DNA from: Azoarcus sp.
GTDB taxonomy: Bacteria; Pseudomonadota; Gammaproteobacteria; Burkholderiales; Rhodocyclaceae
Direction: 5' to 3'
DNA length: 64,000 bases
Assembly: GCA_031274995.1 (NCBI GenBank)
Contig: JAISPJ010000015.1
Location: 1-64,000 of the forward strand
Shown here: piece after piece, positions 16,896 through 24,570 of the stretch
How positions within the stretch are numbered: the stretch's first letter is position 1
How the letters are laid out: each line of letters opens with the position of its first letter
Translations under genes and position numbers: made by a program
The notes under the pieces: model-generated
What the model saw: only the letters and a program-made list of their open reading frames with translations
What the model was told of the DNA's origin: nothing
The model's database searches: none

Positions 16896-17966
16896 ATGAG
16901 GCCCCGTTTGTTGTTTGCCGTCGTGATGGCCTTGGCCTTGGTACTGGCGGGGAATAGTCCCGCCGTGGCAGTGCCTGCGAAATGCGCGGGCGCATCGAAA
17001 ACAAAAGCATGCAAGCCCGCCCCGACGGTTCAGACAGGCAAAAAGCAGGCATCCAGGAAAAAGCCGGAAAAATCCGGCAAGGCCGCGAGTTCCAGGCGGG
17101 CATTGTCCAACAAACTGGTCATGGCGAAAAAACATGCTGCCCGAGCGCGGTATGTGGATGATCCCATCACGTTGAGGTTGGACGAACACGGCCATCCTCG
17201 CATGAATTCATCGGCGTTCTACGTGACCAACCAGAGCACGGGCGAAGTCCTGCTTCAGAGAAACGCGCGCCTGGTAATGCCGATTGCCTCCATTACCAAG
17301 CTCATGACGGCAATCGTGGTACTCGAATCGGGGAGCAGCCTGGACGACGTGCTTACCATTACCGACGATGATGTTGATTACCTGAAAGGTACGCATTCCC
17401 GTTTGGGAGTGGGGACGCAGTTGACGCGCGAGGAAATGCTGCAACTGGCGCTGATGTCATCCGAGAACCGCGCTGCTTCGGCCCTGTCGCGCCATTATCC
17501 GGGTGGCCGCCCAGCCTTCGTCGAGGCGATGAATGCCAAGGCGCACCTGCTTGGCATGACGGATACCCGCTTTTTTGACAGTACCGGTTTGACACCGCGC
17601 AATGTTTCCAGCCCGCGCGACTTGTCCCGCCTGGTGGTGGCCGCGTCCGGTTTTCAGCCGATCCGTGAGTTTTCTACGACGGAAGAGCGTTACGTCTATA
17701 TCAACGGCCAGCAAAAACGTTTCGGCAACACCAATGGGCTGGTCAAGAGCCTCGACTGGAACATTACCGTTTCCAAGACGGGTTACATCAGTGAAGCAGG
17801 ACGTTGCCTCGTCATGCAGGCATGGATAATGGATCAGCCGCTGGTGATCGTGTTGCTGGACGCGGATGGCCGCAGTATGCGTACCGTCGATGCGCAACGG
17901 GTGCGTTTGTGGCTGGAGGAGAGCCCGGAACGTCTGGCCGCCAACCGCCGAGGGGAGCAAGGGTAA
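16896..17966 (+). CDS. pbpG: D-alanyl-D-alanine endopeptidase (PBP7 type)
   Basis: This periplasmic serine peptidase of the S11 family cleaves peptidoglycan cross-links. The 356-residue protein has a signal peptide (about 1-29), a Lys-rich linker to about residue 80, then the penicillin-binding motifs S132-x-x-K135 (ASITK), S189-E-N191 and K294-T-G296. It lacks the C-terminal amphipathic anchor of DacA/DacC types, which favours PbpG. GAGG six bases before ATG 16896 supports this start over GTG 16884. Confidence 0.9.
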   Translation: MRPRLLFAVVMALALVLAGNSPAVAVPAKCAGASKTKACKPAPTVQTGKKQASRKKPEKSGKAASSRRALSNKLVMAKKHAARARYVDDPITLRLDEHGHPRMNSSAFYVTNQSTGEVLLQRNARLVMPIASITKLMTAIVVLESGSSLDDVLTITDDDVDYLKGTHSRLGVGTQLTREEMLQLALMSSENRAASALSRHYPGGRPAFVEAMNAKAHLLGMTDTRFFDSTGLTPRNVSSPRDLSRLVVAASGFQPIREFSTTEERYVYINGQQKRFGNTNGLVKSLDWNITVSKTGYISEAGRCLVMQAWIMDQPLVIVLLDADGRSMRTVDAQRVRLWLEESPERLAANRRGEQG

Positions 17967-18125
17967 AACAGCCCTCTCCCTCCCGCATTCGTCCGGTTCC
18001 CGCATTTGTCCGGTGCTGTGGTCAGCCAGCAGATCCTTCGGCCATTTCCTCCCGCAAACATCCAGAGTCCTTGGTTCGATTGGTTCGATGCGCACACCGC
18101 AAAAAACAAAAAGAGCCAATAAAAA

Positions 18126-18152
18126 GAGCCGGGTTCTTTGGGAACCCGGCTC
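18126..18152 (-). terminator. Terminator of minus-strand PEP-CTERM gene (probably bidirectional)
   Basis: GAGCCGGGTTC (18126-18136) and GAACCCGGCTC (18142-18152) make a perfect 11-bp stem with a five-base loop. The A-rich stretch at 18121-18125 gives a T-run on the minus strand, 35 bases after the stop of the gene at 18188-18796. It may also end the pbpG transcript. Confidence 0.8.
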
Positions 18153-18187
18153 CGTTTGGCCTGTATTGGCAGGACTTTCACCCGCTT

Positions 18188-18796
18188 TTAATTTCTCCGG
18201 CGGCGACGCGCCATCGCACCCATCAGGCCCAAGCCTGCCAGCAGCATGGCATAGGCTTCGGGTTCGGGTACCGTCGTGACATTCACGCTGCCCAATGCCC
18301 AGTTCAACCCATTACGTGGCGATGACGGGTCCCTCACAAAGTTGCCATTGGTAGTGATGGTGAACTTGTCGATCCCCAGAAAGCCGGTAAAGTCGTACTG
18401 CTGTGCCGTCATGGTTATATCGACATTTGTCGAATAGACGGCGGCGCCGTTGGCATAACCAGTGATGGTCAGGGTCTGGTTACCCCATGCTCCGGCAAAC
18501 CAGACGGAGTTGAGGTCAAACAGCCCGCCGGAAGAAGAAGAGAAACTGGCGGACGAAGTCTCACGGAAGTTGGTAGCTACCCATTGGCTGCCAGTGGCAT
18601 CTGCCAGGTTTTTGAAGCCGCTGCCGCTGTAGTCGGAGAGAGCGGTATTGACGTAGAACACCTCACGAATGTTGGTCGTGAAGAAGCTGGAACCGCCAGA
18701 TCCGAAATCTACTACCTCGGTAGACGCTTGGGCTGTGCTTGCGAAGGCAAATACCAAGACGGGAAGCGCAACAAATTGTGCGAATTTCTTGTTCAT
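18188..18796 (-). CDS. PEP-CTERM sorting-domain protein
   Basis: The 202-residue exported protein has a signal peptide (about 1-24, ending AQA), a Ser/Gly/Phe-rich mature domain predicted to be beta-rich, and the C-terminal signal VPEPEAYAMLLAGLGLMG-A-M-A followed by RRRRR. Only about 30 C-terminal residues resemble the two proteins at 11955-13550. The short size and Ser/Thr-rich mature part suit a glycosylated matrix protein, which is inferred. Upstream are a sigma-54 promoter and the same 18-base motif as at 11791; AGGA lies before the ATG. Confidence 0.82.
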   Translation of the reverse strand: MNKKFAQFVALPVLVFAFASTAQASTEVVDFGSGGSSFFTTNIREVFYVNTALSDYSGSGFKNLADATGSQWVATNFRETSSASFSSSSGGLFDLNSVWFAGAWGNQTLTITGYANGAAVYSTNVDITMTAQQYDFTGFLGIDKFTITTNGNFVRDPSSPRNGLNWALGSVNVTTVPEPEAYAMLLAGLGLMGAMARRRRRN

Positions 18797-18839
18797 TTAG
18801 ATATTCCTGTAGAGCGTAAAGACAAACCCACCACCTTTT

Positions 18840-18855
18840 AGCATAATCCATGCCC
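18840..18855 (-). promoter_or_regulatory. Sigma-54 promoter of minus-strand PEP-CTERM gene
   Basis: Read on the minus strand it is GGGCATGGATTATGCT. GG and GC are ten bases apart, and the first six bases are identical to the promoter at 11859. The start site would be near 18830, giving a leader of about 34 bases. Confidence 0.6.
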
Positions 18856-18900
18856 TGATTGCACACATGAAAAACGCAGCCGATAATCAATGTGTTGCGC

Positions 18901-18912
18901 GTAGTATACTAC
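18901..18912. promoter_or_regulatory. Perfect 12-base palindrome between UAS and promoter
   Basis: GTAGTATACTAC is a perfect palindrome 46 bases upstream of the -24 element of the PEP-CTERM promoter. It could be an operator or an IHF-type bend region; no counterpart is seen at the 11859 promoter. Confidence 0.3.
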
Positions 18913-18936
18913 AGGAATAAAACCGTGCCGTGAAAA

Positions 18937-18954
18937 AATGTAAAAAACTCCGAC
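18937..18954 (-). promoter_or_regulatory. Candidate activator-binding site of PEP-CTERM promoter
   Basis: On the minus strand it is GTCGGAGTTTTTTACATT, identical to 11791-11808 except at one base. It lies 82 bases upstream of the -24 element, 31 bases farther than in the other promoter, so the same DNA face is kept. Confidence 0.55.
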
Positions 18955-19062
18955 ACTTTTTGTTGGAGCAGGATCTTTGCGGCCTCTGTCCGCACGACCG
19001 CCCCCTCACCGAAGGGGCGGGGCGAGGCGATCAGCGGGAACCAGGAAAGAGACTTCCCGTGT

Positions 19063-19251
19063 TTATTGTGCTGGCGGTTTTTCTTTCAGCCAGTCGCGCA
19101 TGATGGAGTTGATACGTGTCTGCCAACCTTTTCCTGTGGCGCGCAGGCCCTCGAGCACATCGATGTCCATGCGCAACGAGACCATCTGCTTTACGGGTCG
19201 CTCGTAAGGAGGGCGTCCTCGACGGGGTTTAGCTGCAACGACTTCTGGCAT
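19063..19251 (-). CDS. Orphan BrnA-like antitoxin / ribbon-helix-helix protein
   Basis: The 62-residue basic protein contains VKQMVSLRMDIDVLEGLRATGKGWQTRINSIMRDWL, which has the pattern of BrnA-type antitoxins (short strand with alternating residues, then ATGKGWQTRIN). GAAGGGAG precedes the ATG. A BrnT toxin would normally lie immediately upstream. Neither strand of 19252-19460 shows one, so this is an orphan antitoxin or a solitary DNA-binding regulator. Confidence 0.7.
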   Translation of the reverse strand: MPEVVAAKPRRGRPPYERPVKQMVSLRMDIDVLEGLRATGKGWQTRINSIMRDWLKEKPPAQ

Positions 19252-19368
19252 GGTAACGACTCCCTTCTGTTGCGGTGACTAGGTGCATGATGCTGCGGAT
19301 TGTGCCGTGATTTGGAAAAACCCGAAGCATCAGCTTCTACTATCTAACTCGAAGAGCTATTTTGTCAA

Positions 19369-19386
19369 TATGTGGTTATCCACATA
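19369..19386. repeat. Inverted repeat containing a perfect DnaA box
   Basis: TATGTGG-TTAT-CCACATA is a 7-bp hairpin, and 19376-19384 is TTATCCACA, the consensus DnaA box. It is single and not part of a cluster. The surrounding gap 19252-19690 is AT-rich; open frames on both strands there look like noise. Confidence 0.45.
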
Positions 19387-19690
19387 ATATAATGTAGTGC
19401 GATAACCGAAAATCAGACATTTATTTTTGCCACTCTCACTCTAAATGGTTTGTCTGGTTTATTGCAAATTGGCCTCTGATGGGTGGCAGGCTCTGTCTTG
19501 CCGCGCCCTTTTTTGGGCATACTTACTCATATAAAGTACGACCGTGCTTTCACCGGCATGTTCCCAAGTGCGCCGTATTTCACCAATATCGGAAATCCGA
19601 GGGGTGTTTATGGCTTTATCTTTCCGTGTACCGTTCAACTCTCTCCGTAAGATGCCGTAAATAAAGGAGAACGTATACGGAGATACTGCG

Positions 19691-19909
19691 ATGAACGTAA
19701 AACCCATCCGCAATGAGGCTGATTACAGCGCAGCCTTGGCCCGCGTCGATGTGCTATGGGAAGCCGAGCCAGGCACCCAGGAGATTGATGAACTGGAAGT
19801 TCTCGCCGTGCTGATAGACAACTACGAGGGAAATCTCGGTCGAGTATCCGTGGCGGAATCCGATCCCATCAAAGCGATTACCTGTTTCATGGAACAGCGG
19901 GGGCTATAG
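19691..19909 (+). pseudogene. HigA-type antitoxin, N-terminal half only (DNA-binding domain missing)
   Basis: The 72 residues MNVKPIRNEADYSAALARVD...DPIKAITCFMEQRGL match the N-terminal part of HigA-family antitoxins, which normally continue with a helix-turn-helix after MEQ-x-GL. Here a TAG stop falls directly after that point. The downstream bases (GCTCCCGCAAGC...) encode no such domain in any frame that I could see. GGAGATACTGCG precedes the ATG. No HigB toxin is recognisable upstream. It is probably a decayed module. Confidence 0.65.
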
Positions 19910-19998
19910 GCTCCCGCAAGCGCCCTCTTTCACAAGCGGGAGAGGGAAAGGGGCGGGTGAAGGCACATAAGCGGCACAGCCTGCCGCCCGTCAGTTAT

Positions 19999-20400
19999 TC
20001 ACTGCTGCTTGTCGGGGTCGATCTGCGTCCAGGCGCCATGAATCTCGCCAAGCAGGGAAAGCACTTCCTTCATGGCGGAAACGTCATTTTTCATGTTCGC
20101 CCACAGCAGCCTGGAAACCATGTAGTCGTATAGTGCCGCGAGCCGGGCTGCCAGTTCGCCGCCATGTTCCATGTCCAGGCTTACCCTGAGACCGTTGCTG
20201 ATGATCTCGATCGCCTTGGAGAGGTTCGTGCCGCGTTCCGCGATATTGCCTTGTTCCGCATGCCTCCTGGCAACGCTGATCGCGGTCTCGGCCCCCTCGA
20301 ACAGCAGCACGATCAGCCGGTGAGGACTGGCCGTGCTGATGTCGGATTCGCGCCCCAGTTCCGCGTAAGCCCTGGCTGGACTGGCAGGTTTGCCAAACAT
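19999..20400 (-). CDS. fliS: Flagellin export chaperone FliS
   Basis: FliS binds the C-terminus of newly made flagellin in the cytoplasm and prevents early polymerisation. The 133-residue, mostly helical product begins MFGKPASPARAYAELGRESDISTASPHRLIVLLFEGA, with the family features A-Y and P-H-x-L-I-x-L-L-F-E-G-A. It is the last gene of a minus-strand set fliC, fliC, flaG, fliD, fliS, and its start is 23 bases from the fliD stop. Confidence 0.92.
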   Translation of the reverse strand: MFGKPASPARAYAELGRESDISTASPHRLIVLLFEGAETAISVARRHAEQGNIAERGTNLSKAIEIISNGLRVSLDMEHGGELAARLAALYDYMVSRLLWANMKNDVSAMKEVLSLLGEIHGAWTQIDPDKQQ

Positions 20401-20423
20401 GGTCTCTCTCCTTCAGTACATCG

Positions 20424-21755
20424 TCAATTGTTGCCGGTGACGGATGACAACTGCCGTGCAAGGAAATTGCTGGTTGAATTCATGCTCGAAATCAGGGTAT
20501 CGAGGGCGCTGAATTGCTTGCGGTAACGTTCCTCGACCTGAAGCAGCCGTGCCTCCATCGCTTCCTGGCGTTTTTCCAGTCCGCGAACGCTGGCACGCAG
20601 GCTGTCCGTGGCCGATTGCACTGATCCACCGGTTCCCGCAAGTTTGTCCAGGCCGGTGTTGAAACGGTTTCCGATCTCGGCGGTAAAGTTGGCAATCAAT
20701 GACGGGTCTTTATTGATCGCCGCCGTGAGTTTGTCGCTATCGAGCGAAAGCGTGCCGTCCTTCTGGAAGGTGATGCCCAGTTTGGAGAGCATCATGGTTT
20801 CGCCGTTCTGATCCGTGATGGCACTGCTCTGGTCGAAAACCAGACCTCGGAGCGTGGTTTCCGTGTCTCGCAATAAGCGGTTGCCGTTGAGTGCCCCGGC
20901 GGCCTTTGTTTCGGCATCGTAGGCTCCGAGCGACTTGATCGTGCTGATAACGTCATTGAATGCCTTGACGAAAGCTTCCAGGCCTTTTTGGAGTTTGTCG
21001 CTGTAGCCGGCCTCCACTGATACGGTCGTGGCTGCACCGGTGTTCGTGGCCTTCAGTTGAAGGGATACGCCCGTTACCGCATCCTTGACGGTATTGGAAG
21101 AACTGGTGATAGCGATCCCGTCGATTTTCAACTGCGCGTCCTGCGCCGTCTGTACTGTGCTCGCGGAACCTGTTACCCCCGCGCCGCCGACGGTGAAGGC
21201 GTTCTCCACGCCTGTCTCGCCAGTCAGGATCAGTTGCTGTCCGCTCTCGCCGTTGACGACGGTTGCCGTAACGTTTTTGCCTGCCTGATTGATGGCGTTG
21301 GCAATCGCCGTCAGACTGCCGCTTGATGGCGTGACCGAGAAATCCTTCGAGGAGTCGGCAAAGCTGAAATTGATCGAACCGCTGCCGGTTAAATTGCCAG
21401 CATCGAGTTGGGACTTCTGGCCTTGCGCGAGCTGGGTCACTTCCAGGCTGTAACTGCCGGAACTCGCCCCGTCGCCCACCGTGGCAGAAGCCACGCTGTC
21501 ATTGGCGACAGTGCCCTTATATGTGCCAAACTTTTCCAGCGCGGACTGCAACACGCTCGGCTTCAGGTTCTGGGCTGCCGTCTGGAGTGACGAGAGCTTG
21601 CTGGCCAGCGTCCCCATCGCGGAAATCTTCGTGTTGAAAGAAGACACCTGCTTTTGCAGGTTGACGAGAGGCTGCCTCTCAATCTTCATGAGATCCGAGA
21701 CCAGACCTTCCAGGTTCAACCCGGAACCCACGCCCAGTGATGTGATGGTTGCCAT
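20424..21755 (-). CDS. fliD: Flagellar filament cap protein FliD
   Basis: FliD (HAP2) caps the filament tip and directs flagellin assembly. The 443-residue product starts MATITSLGVGSGLNLEGLVSDLMKIERQPL, the standard FliD N-terminus. It ends in a long helical region that forms the cap stem (about residues 380-443). AAGGAGG before this ATG favours it over the in-frame ATG five codons upstream. It lies between flaG and fliS. Confidence 0.94.
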   Translation of the reverse strand: MATITSLGVGSGLNLEGLVSDLMKIERQPLVNLQKQVSSFNTKISAMGTLASKLSSLQTAAQNLKPSVLQSALEKFGTYKGTVANDSVASATVGDGASSGSYSLEVTQLAQGQKSQLDAGNLTGSGSINFSFADSSKDFSVTPSSGSLTAIANAINQAGKNVTATVVNGESGQQLILTGETGVENAFTVGGAGVTGSASTVQTAQDAQLKIDGIAITSSSNTVKDAVTGVSLQLKATNTGAATTVSVEAGYSDKLQKGLEAFVKAFNDVISTIKSLGAYDAETKAAGALNGNRLLRDTETTLRGLVFDQSSAITDQNGETMMLSKLGITFQKDGTLSLDSDKLTAAINKDPSLIANFTAEIGNRFNTGLDKLAGTGGSVQSATDSLRASVRGLEKRQEAMEARLLQVEERYRKQFSALDTLISSMNSTSNFLARQLSSVTGNN

Positions 21756-21825
21756 TGCTGCCTCCTTCAAATGCGCACGGGAACCGCGCCTTCGCGCGCA
21801 ACCTGAAGAATTCTCCCAGGCTCTC

Positions 21826-22251
21826 TCATGCTACCTGCTTTAAAAATAGTCCAGCGACCTTTTCGAGTGCCTTGGCCAGTGCCAACGCTTCCTCGGAAGG
21901 AAACTGTTTGATGACCTCATTCGTTTCGCTATCCATGATTTTGACAACGATTTTGCCCAAGTCTTTATCTAGCGAAAATTGTAAAGATGTTACGTAAGGC
22001 CGGATGAACTCGTTTATTTTTTCCACGCTTTCACGTACCGCCTGTTCCAGGCGCGCGGCCTGATCAGCGCTGTCGGGACGGATTTCCTGGACTCGTTCGA
22101 CGTTGGGCGCCTCGTCAGCATTCGACGCAGGCTGTCCCGGTACGGCCACAGTCCCGGCAGACTGAGGTGTGAAAGATCGTTGTGGAGCTTGCAGAGCGCG
22201 GCCAGTTTGGCCCGCTTCTGCGACTGAGCTGTTAATGCTGTTGATTTCCAC
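21826..22251 (-). CDS. flaG: FlaG-family flagellar protein
   Basis: The 141-residue product has a poorly conserved N-terminal ~70 residues. The FlaG domain at about residues 75-141 reads INEFIRPYVTSLQFSLDKDLGKIVVKIMDSETNEVIKQFPSEEAL. FlaG influences filament length in several polar-flagellated bacteria. The start is GTG at 22251 behind GAAGGGGG. The neighbours fliC and fliD support the call. Confidence 0.9.
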   Translation of the reverse strand: MEINSINSSVAEAGQTGRALQAPQRSFTPQSAGTVAVPGQPASNADEAPNVERVQEIRPDSADQAARLEQAVRESVEKINEFIRPYVTSLQFSLDKDLGKIVVKIMDSETNEVIKQFPSEEALALAKALEKVAGLFLKQVA

Positions 22252-22278
22252 TTTTTGACCCCCTTCGGTTGTAGCGCA

Positions 22279-22307
22279 GGGAGCGCCGGCCTTTGGTCGG
22301 CACTCCC
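22279..22307 (-). terminator. Hairpin after the first flagellin gene
   Basis: On the minus strand GGGAGTGCCG pairs with CGGCGCTCCC (10 bp with one T-G wobble) around a nine-base loop, 38 bases after the fliC stop. There is no T-run, so it may attenuate rather than fully stop transcription into flaG. Confidence 0.5.
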
Positions 22308-22345
22308 CGATTTCAACCGCCTGGCGACGGCTGCCGCCTCAAGGA

Positions 22346-23164
22346 CTACCTCAAGAGCGACAACACGTTTTGTGGCAGGGCGTTTGCCTGCGACAACATG
22401 GCCACACCTGCCTGTTGCAGCACTTGCGAACGCGCCAGCTTCGCGGTCTCGGCAGCGTAATCCGCGTCCATGATCCGGCTGCGGGCCGCTTCTGTGTTCT
22501 CATGCGCTGCCGACAATTGGTCGAGCACGCCCTCGAAACGGTTCTGGGTTGCGCCCAGTGCCGCGCGGTTGTTGTTGATCTGGTCAATCAGGGAGTCGAG
22601 CTTGGAGATTTCGCTCAAAGCGGCGTCACCGGTACTGCCGGTAATCCCGCCGACTGAAACAGCGACTGCCGAGATGTTGATCTTGATCTGCGATTCACCG
22701 GTTGAAGTCGCTCCTACCTGGAAATTGATCCCGGCCGAGAAGGAACCATCCAGCAATTTCTGGCCGTTGAAATTGGTGGCGCTCACCACACGGTCAATTT
22801 CACTCGCCAGTTGCTGATACTCGGTATCCAGCGCGACACGGTTGCCGGAATCATACTGGCCGGAAGCTGCCTGCACCGCCAGCTCCCGCATCCGCTGCAG
22901 GTGGGCGCCGACCACGTTCATACCTGCTTCCGCCGTTTGCGCGAGAGACAGGCCATCGTTGGCGTTACGGATCGCCACTGTCATGCCGCGCGCCTGCGCG
23001 TTCATTTTTTCCGCCACGGCCAAGCCGGCGGCGTCGTCCTTGGAGCTATTGATACGCAGGCCGGAGGAGAGCCGTTGCAACGCCGTGTTCAGAGAGCCTT
23101 GCGAGGTATTCAGATTCCGCTGGGCGTTGAGCGACGGGATATTGGTGTTGATGATTTGGGGCAT
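22346..23164 (-). CDS. fliC: Flagellin (copy A)
   Basis: The filament protein has only 272 residues. The conserved N-terminal D0/D1 (MPQIINTNIPSLNAQRNLN... to about residue 140) and C-terminal D1/D0 (about 185-272, ending LPQNVLSLLR) are joined by a very short central region without D2/D3 domains. It is closely similar to copy B at 23459-24277, of equal length, with most differences in the centre. AGGAGATATAAA precedes the ATG. A sigma-28 promoter is seen upstream. Confidence 0.95.
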   Translation of the reverse strand: MPQIINTNIPSLNAQRNLNTSQGSLNTALQRLSSGLRINSSKDDAAGLAVAEKMNAQARGMTVAIRNANDGLSLAQTAEAGMNVVGAHLQRMRELAVQAASGQYDSGNRVALDTEYQQLASEIDRVVSATNFNGQKLLDGSFSAGINFQVGATSTGESQIKINISAVAVSVGGITGSTGDAALSEISKLDSLIDQINNNRAALGATQNRFEGVLDQLSAAHENTEAARSRIMDADYAAETAKLARSQVLQQAGVAMLSQANALPQNVLSLLR

Positions 23165-23256
23165 TTTATATCTCCTGGTGGGGACAGACCTTGTTCGAGC
23201 AAGACGCCGGACCGCCGTTTGGAGCCTTTAACGCTGTCCTTTGCTGCTTGGATGCG

Positions 23257-23283
23257 GTAACGGCGGAGAATGGATTTTCTTTA
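23257..23283 (-). promoter_or_regulatory. Sigma-28 (FliA) promoter of flagellin copy A
   Basis: On the minus strand: TAAA (23283-23280), exactly 15 bases, then GCCGTTAC (23264-23257). The FliA consensus is TAAA-N15-GCCGATAA, so -35 and spacing are perfect and -10 matches 6 of 8. The leader to the ATG would be about 86 bases. Confidence 0.6.
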
Positions 23284-23396
23284 AGGGAAAATGCTTACTG
23301 ATTGTCACACCTCTTTTTTTCCTGTACGAAGTGTGCGGGTTTTCACGTATACCCCGGCATCGCGTTTCCCGACGCATGCGTTTCGCAGGGACAAAG

Positions 23397-23431
23397 ACGC
23401 GCCCCGTTCCAGCCACGGAGCGGCGGCGCGT
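23397..23431 (-). terminator. Strong hairpin after flagellin copy B
   Basis: ACGCGCC-CCGTTCC pairs with GGAGCGG-C-GGCGCGT (14 bp with one wobble and one bulged C), 28 bases after the stop of the gene at 23459-24277. The following minus-strand bases are CTTTGT, a poor T-run. The remaining gap to copy A holds only its promoter. Confidence 0.5.
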
Positions 23432-23458
23432 AAAGGAGGAAGGGCATGGACTCTTTTG

Positions 23459-24277
23459 TTATTGCAGCAGCCGCAGCACGTTCTGCGGCAAGGCGTTAGC
23501 CTGGGCCAGCATGGCTACCCCGGCCTGTTGCAGCACCTGCGCGCGCGCCAGTTTCGCGGTCTCGGAAGCGTAGTCCGCATCCATGATCCGGCTGCGCGCG
23601 GCCTCGGTCGACTCCCGCGATGCAGCCAGTTGGGTCAGCACGCCTTCAAAGCGGTTCTGGATCGCGCCAAGGGCCGCGCGGTTATTGTTGATGCTGTCGA
23701 TTGCCACGTCGAGCGCAGAAATTTCGCTCAAGGCGTTCATACCGTCCGAACCGGTAATTGCCCCGACATTGACGGAAACCGGGCTGATCTCCACCAGGAT
23801 TTGCGATTCGGGGGTTGAGTTTGGCCCAACCTGGAAATTCACCCCGGCGGAGAACGTGCCATCCAGCAACTTCTGGCCATTGAAATTGGTGGAGCTGATG
23901 ACGCGGTCGATTTCACTCGCCAACTGTTGATATTCGGTATCCAGTGCGCTGCGGTTGTCGGCGTCATATTGACCGGAGGCTGCCTGCACCGCCAGTTCAC
24001 GCATCCGCTGCAAGTGCTCGCCGATGACGTTCATCCCTGCCTCGGCGACTTGCGCCAGCGAGATGCCATCGTTGGCGTTGCGGATCGCTACCGTCATGCC
24101 GCGCGCCTGCGCGTTCATTTTTTCCGCTACGGCCAGGCCGGCGGCGTCGTCCTTGGAACTATTGACACGCAGCCCCGAAGACAATCTTTGCAGCGCGGTA
24201 AACAGCGAACTCTGCGAAGTGTCCAGGTTTCGTTGCGCGTTCAGTGACGAAATATTCGTGTTGATAATTTGTGGCAT
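23459..24277 (-). CDS. fliC: Flagellin (copy B)
   Basis: This second flagellin has 272 residues and begins MPQIINTNISSLNAQRNLDT and ends LPQNVLRLLQ. It has the same short domain plan as copy A. GGAGG precedes ATG 24277; an in-frame upstream extension is not flagellin-like. The central region (about 140-190) differs most from copy A, where exposed Ser/Thr could be glycosylated by the adjacent glycosyltransferases (inferred). Its upstream sequence carries a sigma-54 promoter, not an obvious sigma-28 one. Confidence 0.95.
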   Translation of the reverse strand: MPQIINTNISSLNAQRNLDTSQSSLFTALQRLSSGLRVNSSKDDAAGLAVAEKMNAQARGMTVAIRNANDGISLAQVAEAGMNVIGEHLQRMRELAVQAASGQYDADNRSALDTEYQQLASEIDRVISSTNFNGQKLLDGTFSAGVNFQVGPNSTPESQILVEISPVSVNVGAITGSDGMNALSEISALDVAIDSINNNRAALGAIQNRFEGVLTQLAASRESTEAARSRIMDADYASETAKLARAQVLQQAGVAMLAQANALPQNVLRLLQ

Positions 24278-24380
24278 TTCATGCCTCCTCCGAAGGGTTA
24301 TCAGCGTCTTCCCGCGCGTGGCCGCAAATCCACGGCCATCCCTTGGCAAAATGCCCGCGCGGAGCCTTCGGGCGGTATCA

Positions 24381-24396
24381 TGCATATTGCGTGCCA
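24381..24396 (-). promoter_or_regulatory. Sigma-54 promoter of flagellin copy B
   Basis: On the minus strand it is TGGCACGCAATATGCA. It matches TGGCACG-N4-TTGCA at all but one specified base, with GG and GC ten apart. The start site would be near 24370, about 93 bases before the ATG. The gap 24278-24570 contains nothing else clear except a GC-rich inverted stretch near 24411-24455. Confidence 0.7.
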
Positions 24397-24570
24397 GTTT
24401 TAAAAAATCCCCTTTCCCGCGCCGAAGGGGCACCTGCGGGCGGGGGAGGGGAAAAGTAATGCAGGCGCGAATCGCGGGGATATATCCCGTTATTCCGGTG
24501 TTGTTCCGCCTTTAGCCGGGAGGACTGCCTCAATACACTGCAATGGTTGCCGCTCGCGGAGAATCCCTGC

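Noticed and set aside
19376..19384. DnaA box as a sign of a replication origin
   Set aside because: Only one perfect box was seen, with no DnaA-box cluster, AT-rich unwinding element, dnaA or gidA nearby.
19459..19713. 84-residue minus-strand frame upstream of the HigA remnant
   Set aside because: No ribosome site and no toxin motif; it runs into the HigA remnant on the other strand. HigB remains could not be recognised in either strand.
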